A stretch of DNA of 64,000 nt from Sphingobacteriaceae bacterium (GTDB lineage Bacteria; Bacteroidota; Bacteroidia; B-17B0; Aurantibacillaceae), in the NCBI GenBank assembly GCA_947480015.1, contig CANKBS010000012.1, positions 41,421 through 105,420 of the forward strand, given 5' to 3'. The translations under genes and the position numbers were made by a program. This document shows positions 44,208 to 53,422 of the stretch, one piece after another. The notes beneath the pieces were generated by a model. That model was given only the letters and a program-made list of their open reading frames with translations, made no database searches and was not told the origin of the DNA. The number at the start of each line of letters is the position of its first letter. Within the stretch, counting starts at the first letter, position 1.

Positions 44208-47200
44208 ATGAAAATGAAACTCTATTTACCCTTCCTTCTAATCGTAGCTCATGTAAATTTTTCTTTTGCACAGGAATGGGCCAAAAAAATGCAAGACCCT
44301 CAAGCAAACTTTTTTGAGATTAAAGCTGATTTTGAGCAATACTGGTTAACACACGACAAAACCGAGAAGGGCGTAGGATACAAAGCGTTTAAACGCTGGG
44401 AAAATTTTGTAGAACGCCGCGTTTATCCAAGCGGTGATTTGGCGCAATTAAACCTCACTTCAAAAAACTTTGAAACCTTTTTAAAACAACAAAACACCCA
44501 TAGCTCTTCAAATAAAATTATTGGTGGCAATTCTAATTTAATTGCTTCATCTACCTTTACCCCCATGGGGCCTTTTGGCGCCATTAACGGTAATGCCGGC
44601 GGTCAGCTTTTAAAATCGGGACGTATTGGTTTTATAACAGTTAATCCTACCAACACCTTAAACCTATGGGTTGGCACACCGGCCGGTGGATTATGGAAAA
44701 CCACCAATGGTGGCACCAATTGGACAACCAACACCGATAATTTAGGCGTATTAGGCTGTTCTGATTTGGCTATTGACCCTAGTAATAACAATAATTTATA
44801 TTTAGCCACGGGTGATGGCGACGCCGGCGATACCCGCAGCATTGGGGTGCTTAAATCAACCGATGGGGGTTTAACATGGGCTGTTACCGGATTAACCAGT
44901 CCGGTTACAAATAACTTTCTCATTCGTCGTTTGATCATTAATCCGGTAAATCCACAAATAGTATTAGCAGCAACCAACGTGGGTGTTTATCGTACCATAA
45001 ATGCAGGAGCCAATTGGACTCAGGTAACAACATTTAGTTGTTATGATCTTGAATTTATGCCCGGAAATCCAAACACTGTTTATGCTGCCGGAACCAGTTT
45101 TTATATTTCAACCAATGCCGGGCTAGGTTTTACACAGGTTACAACAGGTATCTCTACTGCAGCACAGCGCATGTCCATTGCGGTTACACCGGCCGATGTT
45201 AATTATGTGTATGTGTTAGCTTCCAATTCCTCCAGCGGATTTTTAGGCTTGTATCAATCGACCAATGCAGGCACAAGTTTTAGTGTTATGTCTACCACCC
45301 CTAACATCTTAGATGGTAGCACAACCGGCAGTGGCACGGGCGGTCAGGGTTGGTACGACTTGTGCATTGCAGCCTCTCCACTTAATAAGAACGAAATAGT
45401 TACCGGGGGAGTAAATGTATGGCAAAGTTTAAATGGTGGTTCGAGCTGGGCTTTATATGGTCACTGGACAGGTTCCGGTGGTGCACCTTTTACACATGCC
45501 GATCAGCATGATTTGGAATATGCTCCCAATGGTGTTTTATTTAATACCAACGATGGAACAGTTTATCAACGCTCGGTAGGCGCCACCACCTGGACAGAAA
45601 TCTCGGGTGCTATAAATATTTCTCAAATGTACCGCATTGGTTTATCGTCCTTAACACCTAATAAATGGATAACCGGTCATCAGGATAATGGCTCTAGTAT
45701 TTGGAATGGCACCTCTTACAATGCTTGTTTAGGTGGCGATGGCATGGATTGTTTTTTTGATCGCAGCAACGATAATAATGTTTTTGGCGAATACCAAAAT
45801 GGTTCCTTACAAAGGTCGGTTAACGGTGGGCTGTCGTGGACAGGCGCTACCAGCGGATTAAGCGGGGCGCCACCTTGGGTAACGGTTTGGAAACAAGACC
45901 CGCAAAATCCTAATAATTTGTATGTGGGTTATACTGATCTTTTTAAGTCGACCAATCAAGCGGTTTCTTGGACGTCATTAGCGGCTATTCCCGGAACCGG
46001 TACCATCCGTGAATTTGCGATTTCGCCAAATAACAATTTGGTTATTTATGTTTTAAAAAGTTCGGGTATTTACAAAACCATTGATGGTGGCCTAAACTGG
46101 ACAAATGTAACCGGAACTGTTCCTGTTGCTTCTGCCTTACCTGAATTCGTCTGCATAGATCCCACAGACGCTAACAATGCCTGGGTGGTTTGTAGTGGTT
46201 ACTCAAACGGCAACAAAGTATTTATGACGACAAATGGCGGAAGCACTTGGACCAATTATTCGGGCAATCTTCCAAATCTTCCTGCTAATTGCTGTATCTA
46301 TCAAGCTTCGACGAACGACCGTATTTATATTGGCATGGATGTTGGAATTTATTACCGTGATAACCTATCTGCCTCATGGACCATGTATAATACCGGGCTT
46401 CCAAATGTTCCCATTTCTGACTTTGAAATTTCGCCTGCAACACCCAGTTTGTTGCACGTGGCTACTTATGGTCGTGGTGTTTGGGTTGCAAGTTTAGCGG
46501 CCGGCGCAACCATTCCAACCTCTAGTTTTAGTATTAATCCTGGTATTTTATGCGCCAATAGCGCCATTACTTTTTCCGATCAATCTATTAATACACCAAC
46601 CAGTTGGAACTGGTCAGTTAGTCCTGCTACAGCATCTATAAGTTCAACTGGCTCTCAAAATCCGGCCATTACTTTTTTAAGCAGCGGAACTTACACGGTG
46701 AGTTTTGTGGCTAGTAATAGTAACGGTTCGGGGAATACCTACATACAAATTCTTACGGTGAATACCGCCCCTAATTTATCCCTTTCTGCCTTAACACAAA
46801 CAGTTTGTGGTGGATCGGCGGTGTCCTTTACCGCTAGCGGTGCAAACTCCTATGCCTGGAGTAACGGCGGCGGTTCGGCATCAACAGCTACATTTGCGCC
46901 AAGTGTCAGTACAATTTATACTGTGGTTGGGATTTCGAATGGTTGTACCGTTTCTAAAAGCTTCACGGTTACAGCTTCTCCTGTCCCTACCATTACCGTA
47001 AACGGTGTTAATAATATTTGTATCGGAAATTCAGCGGTTCTGCTTGCTAATGGCGCGCTTTCTTACACCTGGAATAATGGTTCGTTAAGTCCGTTTATTT
47101 CGGTGAGTCCAAGCGTTACCACATCCTATACGGTAAATGCCATTGCTCCAAATTTTTGCAAATCATCGTTTGTAAAAACGATTACCGTTGATCCGCTACC

Positions 47201-47702
47201 TGTCATCACAATATCTCAAAGCGATTCGGTATTATGTATTGATCAAGCAGTTTTACTCAATGCGGGTGGTGCGAGTTCTTATACTTGGTTGCCCGGCGGC
47301 CAAAATAACAATCCACTTTTGCTCAACCTCAGTGCAAGCAGCACTTTTACGTGTTTAGGAATTGATGTCAATGGCTGTTCGAATTCATCCGTAGCCACCA
47401 TTAGCATTTCACTTTGTACAAGCCTTCATAAATCGCTCTCCTTAAACCAAGATCAATTTATGGTTTTCCCTAATCCAACCAAAGGGAAGTTAAGCCTCAA
47501 ATCCGAATCGGCGCTACAAAAACAAGTGTTGGTTTCGGTTTTAGACGTTTCGGGCAAAGTTGTTTTTAATCAGCAATTAAATTTTACATCCGGCGATCTT
47601 GCACAAGAACTTAATATCAGTCAGCTTGCAGCCGGCATGTATTTTCTGAAACTTTCGAATAAAGAAAGTAGTTCAGGGCTCGTACGAATTATTAAAGAAT
47701 AA
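44208..47702 (+). CDS. T9SS type A BNR/VPS10-repeat exo-protein, copy 1
   Basis: About 1164 residues from the ATG at 44208 (an upstream TTG is less likely). Signal peptide MKMKLYLPFLLIVAHVNFSF AQ-like, then the EWAKKMQDPQANFFEIKADF leader typical of these proteins. Residues about 115-760 hold many BNR/VPS10 units of the GLWKTTNGGTNWTT type, predicting one or two beta-propellers. A PKD domain (about 775-850, TPTSWNWSVSPATASISSTG) and three Ig-like repeats follow, then the type A sorting domain MVFPNPTKGKLSLKS...GLVRIIKE. Likely a secreted glycan-binding or hydrolase-like surface protein; no catalytic residues can be assigned. Confidence 0.88.
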   Translation: MKMKLYLPFLLIVAHVNFSFAQEWAKKMQDPQANFFEIKADFEQYWLTHDKTEKGVGYKAFKRWENFVERRVYPSGDLAQLNLTSKNFETFLKQQNTHSSSNKIIGGNSNLIASSTFTPMGPFGAINGNAGGQLLKSGRIGFITVNPTNTLNLWVGTPAGGLWKTTNGGTNWTTNTDNLGVLGCSDLAIDPSNNNNLYLATGDGDAGDTRSIGVLKSTDGGLTWAVTGLTSPVTNNFLIRRLIINPVNPQIVLAATNVGVYRTINAGANWTQVTTFSCYDLEFMPGNPNTVYAAGTSFYISTNAGLGFTQVTTGISTAAQRMSIAVTPADVNYVYVLASNSSSGFLGLYQSTNAGTSFSVMSTTPNILDGSTTGSGTGGQGWYDLCIAASPLNKNEIVTGGVNVWQSLNGGSSWALYGHWTGSGGAPFTHADQHDLEYAPNGVLFNTNDGTVYQRSVGATTWTEISGAINISQMYRIGLSSLTPNKWITGHQDNGSSIWNGTSYNACLGGDGMDCFFDRSNDNNVFGEYQNGSLQRSVNGGLSWTGATSGLSGAPPWVTVWKQDPQNPNNLYVGYTDLFKSTNQAVSWTSLAAIPGTGTIREFAISPNNNLVIYVLKSSGIYKTIDGGLNWTNVTGTVPVASALPEFVCIDPTDANNAWVVCSGYSNGNKVFMTTNGGSTWTNYSGNLPNLPANCCIYQASTNDRIYIGMDVGIYYRDNLSASWTMYNTGLPNVPISDFEISPATPSLLHVATYGRGVWVASLAAGATIPTSSFSINPGILCANSAITFSDQSINTPTSWNWSVSPATASISSTGSQNPAITFLSSGTYTVSFVASNSNGSGNTYIQILTVNTAPNLSLSALTQTVCGGSAVSFTASGANSYAWSNGGGSASTATFAPSVSTIYTVVGISNGCTVSKSFTVTASPVPTITVNGVNNICIGNSAVLLANGALSYTWNNGSLSPFISVSPSVTTSYTVNAIAPNFCKSSFVKTITVDPLPVITISQSDSVLCIDQAVLLNAGGASSYTWLPGGQNNNPLLLNLSASSTFTCLGIDVNGCSNSSVATISISLCTSLHKSLSLNQDQFMVFPNPTKGKLSLKSESALQKQVLVSVLDVSGKVVFNQQLNFTSGDLAQELNISQLAAGMYFLKLSNKESSSGLVRIIKE

Positions 47703-47750
47703 ACCGTTTCAATTCTTTTAGTTGTATAACCGGGCTCCCAATCGGAACCT

Positions 47751-47800
47751 TGTTAAACAACTATTTCCTTACAATTAGTTGCCTTAAATACCTTATTTTA
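47751..47800 (+). promoter_or_regulatory. Promoter of the second BNR/VPS10 gene
   Basis: TTGTTAAAC at 47750, CTTACA at 47768 and TTAAATACCTTATTTTAGCC (47785-47804) match the elements before the first paralogue in sequence and spacing. It lies about 45 bp upstream of the start codon. Confidence 0.5.
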
Positions 47801-47843
47801 GCCTTCTCATTTATTGTACAATTTAAAAGATTAATTCGTCGTC

Positions 47844-50800
47844 ATGAAAATCAAAACCATTCTGCCTCTGCTCCTTTTGATGCTAAACTCACGTGTATCC
47901 ATTGCTCAAGATTGGGCAACTAAAATGCAGGACCCTCATGCTAATTATTATGAAATCAAATCTGATTTTGAAACCTATTGGTCGACTCGTGATGTGAGTG
48001 AAAAAGGCAAGGGTTATAAAGCCTTTAAACGCTGGGAAAATTTTGTGGCTCCGCGTGTTTATCCGAGTGGTGAACTTTCTTTATTAAATCAAACAGCAGT
48101 TAATTTTCAAGAATTTTTAAAACAACAAAAAACGCCTGTGACTTCGGGAAAACTCATTGGTAGCACTACCAACCTTATTGCTTCGGCTACCTTTACGCCT
48201 ATGGGGCCTTTTGGCGCCATTAGTGGTTCGGCAGGTGGGCAGTTTTTAAAAGCAGGTCGTTTGTGTTTTATCACCATCGACCCTACCAATACCCTTAACA
48301 TTTGGGTGGGTGCTCCGGCTGGCGGACTGTGGAAATCGACGAATGGCGGCACATCCTGGACCACCAACACCGATAATTTACCTGTCATAGGTTGCACCGA
48401 TTTGGCCATTGATCCGAATAACACCAATGTGATGTACTTAGCAACCGGCGACGGTGATGCCGGTGATACAAAAAGTATTGGTGTGTTAAAAAGTATTGAT
48501 GGTGGCTTAACTTGGAACACAACCGGTTTAACCAATCCTGTAACTGTAAGTTTTTTAATTCGTCGCCTATTAATCAATCCCAACAACCCCTTAATAATTT
48601 TGGCGGGAACCAACACGGGTATTTACCGCACAAGTAATGGCGGAACCAGCTGGACACAGGTTTCTACGGCGAATACGTATGACATGGAATTTAAACCTGG
48701 TGATCCGAATACGGTTTACTCGGCAGGAACTAATTTTAAAATTTCAACGGATGGCGGTCAAACCTTTACCAACGTGATAACTGGAATTACCAGCGCAGCG
48801 GGACGTATGTCGATTGCCGTAACCACTGCAGATGCTAACTATGTTTATGTACTTGCTTCAAACGGAACTACCAACGGATTTTTGGGCTTATACCAATCAA
48901 CCAATGCCGGCACCAGTTTTAATGTGATGTCGACGACTCCAAATATTTTAGATGGCACTACCAGTGGAAGTAGCACCGGCGGACAAGGCTGGTACGATTT
49001 GGCAATTGCTTCCTCACCGCTTAACCGTGATGAATTGGTTATTGGTGGTGTAAATGTTTGGCGCAGTTTTAATGGCGGTGCCACATGGGCCCTTTACGGT
49101 CATTGGACCGGTTCGGGCGGTGCACCATTTACACATGCCGATCAGCATGATTTGGAATATGCTAATAATGGCGTACTTTTTAATGTAAATGATGGTACAG
49201 TATATAAACGTGCCGTTGGCGCCCTTAACTGGACAGAGATTTCAGGCACGATGAATATTTCTCAAATTTATCGCATGGGCTTATCATCACTCACGCCTAA
49301 CAAATGGATCAGCGGACATCAGGATAATGGTACCAGCATATGGAATGGCAGCACTTACAGTGCTAAAATAGGCGGTGATGGCATGGATTGTTTTTACGAC
49401 CGTACGAATGATAACAATGTGTTTGGTGAATACCAAAACGGTGCCTTACAGCGCTCAACCAATGGTGGCACGAGTTGGGCTGGCGCAACCTCGGGCTTAA
49501 CGGGCACGGCGCCATGGTTGACTGTATGGAGACAAGATCCGGTGGTGGCGAATACCTTGTATTGCGGCTATGCGAATTTATTCAAGTCAACTAATTTGGG
49601 TGGCAGCTGGAGCCAACTAACAGCTTTACCTTCAGGTGGTGATGTTACTGAATTTGCCATTGCACCGTCTAATAATCAAATTATTTATTTGGTGAAAGCC
49701 GGTGGTATATTCAAAACCATTGATGGGGGCGCAACTTGGACAACCGTAACCGGAACAGTGCCGGTAGGTTTGGGCAACCCAACTTATTTAGCTATTGATC
49801 CGAATGATCCAAATAATGTTTGGGTGGTTTTAAGTGGTTTTTCGGCCGGTAATAAGGTTTATGTGACCAGCAACGGCGGTACAAGTTGGACGAACTACAG
49901 CGCTAATTTGCCAAACCTTCCGGCTAATACCATAGTTTATCAGCCCGGCACGAATGATCGTGTTTACATTGGTATGGATATTGGGATTTATTACCGCGAT
50001 AATCAATCGCCAAGTTGGACCTTATACAATGCTGGTTTACCAAATGTACCGGTATCTGAATTAGAAATCACCCCAGCCTCGCCTACGACATTATATGCTG
50101 CCACTTATGGGCGTGGTGTTTGGGCTGTTGATGTGATTGCTACTAATGCGGTTCCAATAAGTAATTTTAGTATCCCTGCACTGGGTAAATGTGTGGGTTC
50201 GGTGGTAACCTTTTCAGATCAATCAGCGAATGGTTCAACTTCCTGGTCTTGGTCTGTTAGCCCAATTACAGGTGTTACCCTAAACACAACAACGTCACAA
50301 AATTGTGGTATGAGTTTTTCGTCAAGTGGTAGTTATACCGTAAGTTTTCAATCAAGTAATGCAAATGGTCCGGGTACGATTCAAATTCAAACAGTAACCA
50401 TCAATAACCCACCAATCATTTCCATTTCCGGCAATACGCAAACCGTTTGTGCAGGAGCAGCATTAAATTTAACGGCTTCGGGTGCCACAACTTATACTTG
50501 GAGTAATGTTGGAGGCACCGCTTCTACGGCTACCTTTTATCCCTTATCAGCAATCGTTTATTCGGTTACCGGAACTGCCAATGGTTGTAATGTAACCCAA
50601 AGTGTTGCAGCTTCCACAATTCCATCACCCACGCTACTCATTAGCGGCTCAAGCACACTTTGTTCAGGCAGCACTTTAACCTTAAATGCGAATGGGGCAC
50701 TCAGTTACACCTGGAGTACCGGTAGTAATGCGACTTCAATAAATGCGAATCCGAGCACCTCAACCACCTACTCCTTGTCAGGTATAGGGCCAAATGGTTG

Positions 50801-51344
50801 TAAAAAAACGATAGCGAAAGTCATAACGGTTTACGCTTTGCAGCCTATTTCATTTAGTGCAATCGACAGTGTTATCTGTAAAGGCGAAGTGTTTAATATC
50901 AATGCAGCGGGGGCAAATTCGTTTACTTGGTCGCCGGGAAGTCAAACCGGTGTATCGGCCACCTTTATTGCCGATCCAACTGCTTCCTATGTTTGCACCG
51001 GAACCGATTTTAATGGCTGTGATAATGCTGTTGCTCTTAGACTAACGGTTTCCTTATGCACAGATATTAGCAAATCAATGGCGCTTGACAATGACTTGTT
51101 TACGGTCTTCCCAAATCCGACGAAAGGAAAACTCAGCATTAAAGCTGAAAATAACAGCAGCACTCATTTAAACGTAACCGTGTTGGATGTATCAGGCAAG
51201 GTTGTGTACACGCAGCAATTATCCTTTCATGGCTCAGATAAAACCATGGAAATTAATGTGTCGCAGTTAGCTGCCGGATTGTATTTCTTAAAGCTAAGTA
51301 ACCACCAAAGTAATTCTGAATTACTTCGTATTATAAAAGAATAA
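47844..51344 (+). CDS. T9SS type A BNR/VPS10-repeat exo-protein, copy 2
   Basis: 1166 residues, clear tandem paralogue of the preceding gene over its full length: signal peptide (MKIKTILPLLLLMLNSRVSI), the DWATKMQDPHANYYEIKSDF leader, BNR/VPS10 units (GLWKSTNGGTSWTT), PKD domain (STSWSWSVSPITGVTLNTT), three Ig-like repeats and the sorting domain TVFPNPTKGKLSIKA...ELLRIIKE. The blocks GGQGWYDL, GHWTGSGGAPFTHADQHDLEY and GGDGMDCF are identical or nearly so; loops and the Ig-like part differ most. The separate promoter suggests independent control. Confidence 0.88.
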   Translation: MKIKTILPLLLLMLNSRVSIAQDWATKMQDPHANYYEIKSDFETYWSTRDVSEKGKGYKAFKRWENFVAPRVYPSGELSLLNQTAVNFQEFLKQQKTPVTSGKLIGSTTNLIASATFTPMGPFGAISGSAGGQFLKAGRLCFITIDPTNTLNIWVGAPAGGLWKSTNGGTSWTTNTDNLPVIGCTDLAIDPNNTNVMYLATGDGDAGDTKSIGVLKSIDGGLTWNTTGLTNPVTVSFLIRRLLINPNNPLIILAGTNTGIYRTSNGGTSWTQVSTANTYDMEFKPGDPNTVYSAGTNFKISTDGGQTFTNVITGITSAAGRMSIAVTTADANYVYVLASNGTTNGFLGLYQSTNAGTSFNVMSTTPNILDGTTSGSSTGGQGWYDLAIASSPLNRDELVIGGVNVWRSFNGGATWALYGHWTGSGGAPFTHADQHDLEYANNGVLFNVNDGTVYKRAVGALNWTEISGTMNISQIYRMGLSSLTPNKWISGHQDNGTSIWNGSTYSAKIGGDGMDCFYDRTNDNNVFGEYQNGALQRSTNGGTSWAGATSGLTGTAPWLTVWRQDPVVANTLYCGYANLFKSTNLGGSWSQLTALPSGGDVTEFAIAPSNNQIIYLVKAGGIFKTIDGGATWTTVTGTVPVGLGNPTYLAIDPNDPNNVWVVLSGFSAGNKVYVTSNGGTSWTNYSANLPNLPANTIVYQPGTNDRVYIGMDIGIYYRDNQSPSWTLYNAGLPNVPVSELEITPASPTTLYAATYGRGVWAVDVIATNAVPISNFSIPALGKCVGSVVTFSDQSANGSTSWSWSVSPITGVTLNTTTSQNCGMSFSSSGSYTVSFQSSNANGPGTIQIQTVTINNPPIISISGNTQTVCAGAALNLTASGATTYTWSNVGGTASTATFYPLSAIVYSVTGTANGCNVTQSVAASTIPSPTLLISGSSTLCSGSTLTLNANGALSYTWSTGSNATSINANPSTSTTYSLSGIGPNGCKKTIAKVITVYALQPISFSAIDSVICKGEVFNINAAGANSFTWSPGSQTGVSATFIADPTASYVCTGTDFNGCDNAVALRLTVSLCTDISKSMALDNDLFTVFPNPTKGKLSIKAENNSSTHLNVTVLDVSGKVVYTQQLSFHGSDKTMEINVSQLAAGLYFLKLSNHQSNSELLRIIKE

Positions 51345-51358
51345 GGTGTGTAGGTCAG

Positions 51359-51383
51359 GAAACGCTTATTAATTTAGCGTTTC
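51359..51383. terminator. Hairpin between convergent genes, overlapping the porG-like stop codon
   Basis: GAAACGCT/AGCGTTTC with a 9-nt AT-rich loop. The right arm includes the last codons of the minus-strand gene ending at 51374. There is no strong T-run on either side, so it is a weak bidirectional terminator at best. Confidence 0.5.
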
Positions 51384-52183
51384 TTGATCACCATGCCATG
51401 GCAGGTACGGTGTGGATCACGGAGTTTAATATTTAAACTTAGCCCATAAAAGAAATACCAATCTTTAGTGCTTGGATTACCACGCATGCTGCCTGGTTTG
51501 GCTGAGCCATTAACCGTTCTGTCGGTAAAGCCTCCATTGCTTCCGTCATTCACAATCGGATAGGCGCCCTTTATATCGTCTAGGTAATCGGTAAATGTAC
51601 GTCGTGGACCCCATTCGATACCAATGCCGCAGCGCTCACCCACATTCCATTTAAGACCAACACCAAAAGGCACACTCACTTGATATTTAGGGTAAGATTT
51701 GCTTTGACTTTCGGTGTGATAATTGCGCAAAGATTCAAAACTGCCATTATTACTAGCTTTGGGATCGAAATAGTAACCAGCTAAACCAGCAAACACATAC
51801 ATGGTAAATTTGTATTTATCGTGTCCAATACGGTATTCCACAAAATTAAATTCAGCCGTGGTATTGAGTTCGTAAACCTGTGATTTGAAACTTAGATTTC
51901 TTTCTTTTTGATCAGCTTCGCTACTGCTGGCGTCATTACCACTAATTTCTCCATAATTAAATCCAAAACGAAAGGCATAACGGTAATTGGTGCTGTATCT
52001 GAAAAAAATACCGGCTGCTGGAAGACTACCTGTAAAGTGACTTCGTGGGTTAATATCCCCAATGTAATAGCTTCCGCCACCAAAAAAACCTAATTCGCGC
52101 TGACGAAAATTACGTTTTCTGGTTTGCGCCATTCCCGAAACTGCTAGGAAGCAACAAAAATATAAAAAGACTTTCTTTAACAA
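51374..52183 (-). CDS. porG: PorG-like outer-membrane barrel (DUF6089 family)
   Basis: 269 residues: signal peptide MLKKVFLYFCCFLAVSGMAQ, then ELGFFGGGSYYIGDINP and YRYAFRFGFNYGEISGNDA, the marked beginning of DUF6089/PorG proteins. The rest is a barrel with GVGLKWNVGERCGIGIEWGP and TFTDYLDDIKGAYP near the end. PorG is an outer-membrane subunit of the type IX secretion system, tied to the PorK/PorN ring. That function is inferred from family likeness; other DUF6089 members may do other work. It is convergent with the second T9SS cargo gene. Confidence 0.75.
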   Translation of the reverse strand: MLKKVFLYFCCFLAVSGMAQTRKRNFRQRELGFFGGGSYYIGDINPRSHFTGSLPAAGIFFRYSTNYRYAFRFGFNYGEISGNDASSSEADQKERNLSFKSQVYELNTTAEFNFVEYRIGHDKYKFTMYVFAGLAGYYFDPKASNNGSFESLRNYHTESQSKSYPKYQVSVPFGVGLKWNVGERCGIGIEWGPRRTFTDYLDDIKGAYPIVNDGSNGGFTDRTVNGSAKPGSMRGNPSTKDWYFFYGLSLNIKLRDPHRTCHGMVIKKR

Positions 52184-52584
52184 ATCTAGGTATGAAACGT
52201 AAAATTAAGCCTTTTATTGTGTTTATTTTCGTCTGTATTATTAATAAAAGCGGGGCAATTTTGACTCTTTAGTAGCCTTTTCTTCCGGTTTCTTAGGTTT
52301 TTTGCCTCAATTCCGGTTTTGCTAAATGTGTTATCGCGTTAGCGGAATTAACCAAAGCAAACGCACCCATAAGGCAAGTTTTTCAGCGTTAAAGCCTGTT
52401 GTTGTGATTGGAAACAAGGTGTCCGATTTTCCAAAAGTCACAGGCCATCAAGGTATTATGACTGTAAAGCGACACCTTGTTATCGCTTGCCCGAGCTTGA
52501 TCAGAATTATCTAATCGTTCACCGAGGAAATAATAGCACGAATCGACAAAATGATTTATTGTTTGTTTAGATTTGTGCCTTCAA
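52184..52584. other. Intergenic region with long-range inverted repeat, no gene
   Basis: Between divergent porG-like and murI. AACAAGGTGTC (52413-52423) pairs perfectly with GACACCTTGTT (52471-52481) around 47 bp. CGCgttaGCG at 52337 and two TTCCGGTTT copies (about 52283 and 52311) are also present. TAGATTTG at 52567-52574 is a likely -7 element of murI. A 62-codon frame at 52326 has no protein-like features. Confidence 0.45.
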
Positions 52585-53421
52585 ATGGCGGACGAAAAAA
52601 AAGCATATCAGCCCATTGGGGTTTTCGACAGCGGCTTCGGCGGATTAACCGTTTTAAAAGAACTGGTGAAAGAATTACCCGAGCACGATTTTATTTATTT
52701 AGGTGATAATGCCCGTGCTCCTTACGGTTCGCGGAGTTACGAAACCGTTTATGAATACACGCTGGAATGTGTCAAACATTTATTCGACATGGGTTGCCAC
52801 CTAGTGGTATTAGCTTGTAACACCGCATCAGCAAAGGCCTTACGAACCATTCAGCAAAAAGATCTCCCAAAAATTGCTCCAACTAAACGGGTTCTTGGCG
52901 TCATTCGCCCTACCACCGAACTAATTGGCAACTACAGCAAAAGCAAACACGTTGGTGTTCTCGGCACTTCAGGTACCGTTAGTTCCGGTTCTTATTTGGT
53001 AGAAATTGAAAAGTTTTTTCCTGATTTAAAAGTCTATCAAGAAGCTTGTCCCATGTGGGTGCCGCTCATTGAGAACAATGAAATGGATAATGAAGGGGCC
53101 GACTTTTTTATTAAAAAACATGTTGATCATCTCATGCAACAACAATCTAAAATTGATGCCGTTATTCTTGGATGCACCCATTATCCACTCATTTTAAATA
53201 AAATAAAAGACTATTTACCGGCTCAGGTGGCTGTGCTTTCGCAAGGAAGTATTGTAGCTCAAGGGTTGAAAAACTATTTAAACCGTCACCCCGAAATGGA
53301 AATGAATTGCAGTAAAGGTGGCGCTGTAACATTTTTCACCACCGACCTCAGTGAAACCTTTGATAATGCCGCCAGCCTATTTTATGGCTCAGCAGTAAAA
53401 TCAAATCATTTGGCTTTGTAG
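52585..53421 (+). CDS. murI: Glutamate racemase
   Basis: 278 residues from the ATG at 52585 (an upstream TTG four codons earlier would lie within the promoter). The N-terminus has GVFDSGFGGLTVLKEL with the catalytic-site Asp-Ser; the two catalytic Cys are in VLACNTASAKALR and VILGCTHYPLIL. It makes D-glutamate for peptidoglycan. The stop is followed after one base by the end of the convergent AsmA-like gene. Confidence 0.95.
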   Translation: MADEKKAYQPIGVFDSGFGGLTVLKELVKELPEHDFIYLGDNARAPYGSRSYETVYEYTLECVKHLFDMGCHLVVLACNTASAKALRTIQQKDLPKIAPTKRVLGVIRPTTELIGNYSKSKHVGVLGTSGTVSSGSYLVEIEKFFPDLKVYQEACPMWVPLIENNEMDNEGADFFIKKHVDHLMQQQSKIDAVILGCTHYPLILNKIKDYLPAQVAVLSQGSIVAQGLKNYLNRHPEMEMNCSKGGAVTFFTTDLSETFDNAASLFYGSAVKSNHLAL

Positions 53422-53422
53422 C

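Noticed and set aside
52326..52514. 62-codon plus-strand frame before murI
   Set aside because: No signal, motif or promoter-to-start logic; it spans the arms of an inverted repeat, so it is more likely non-coding.
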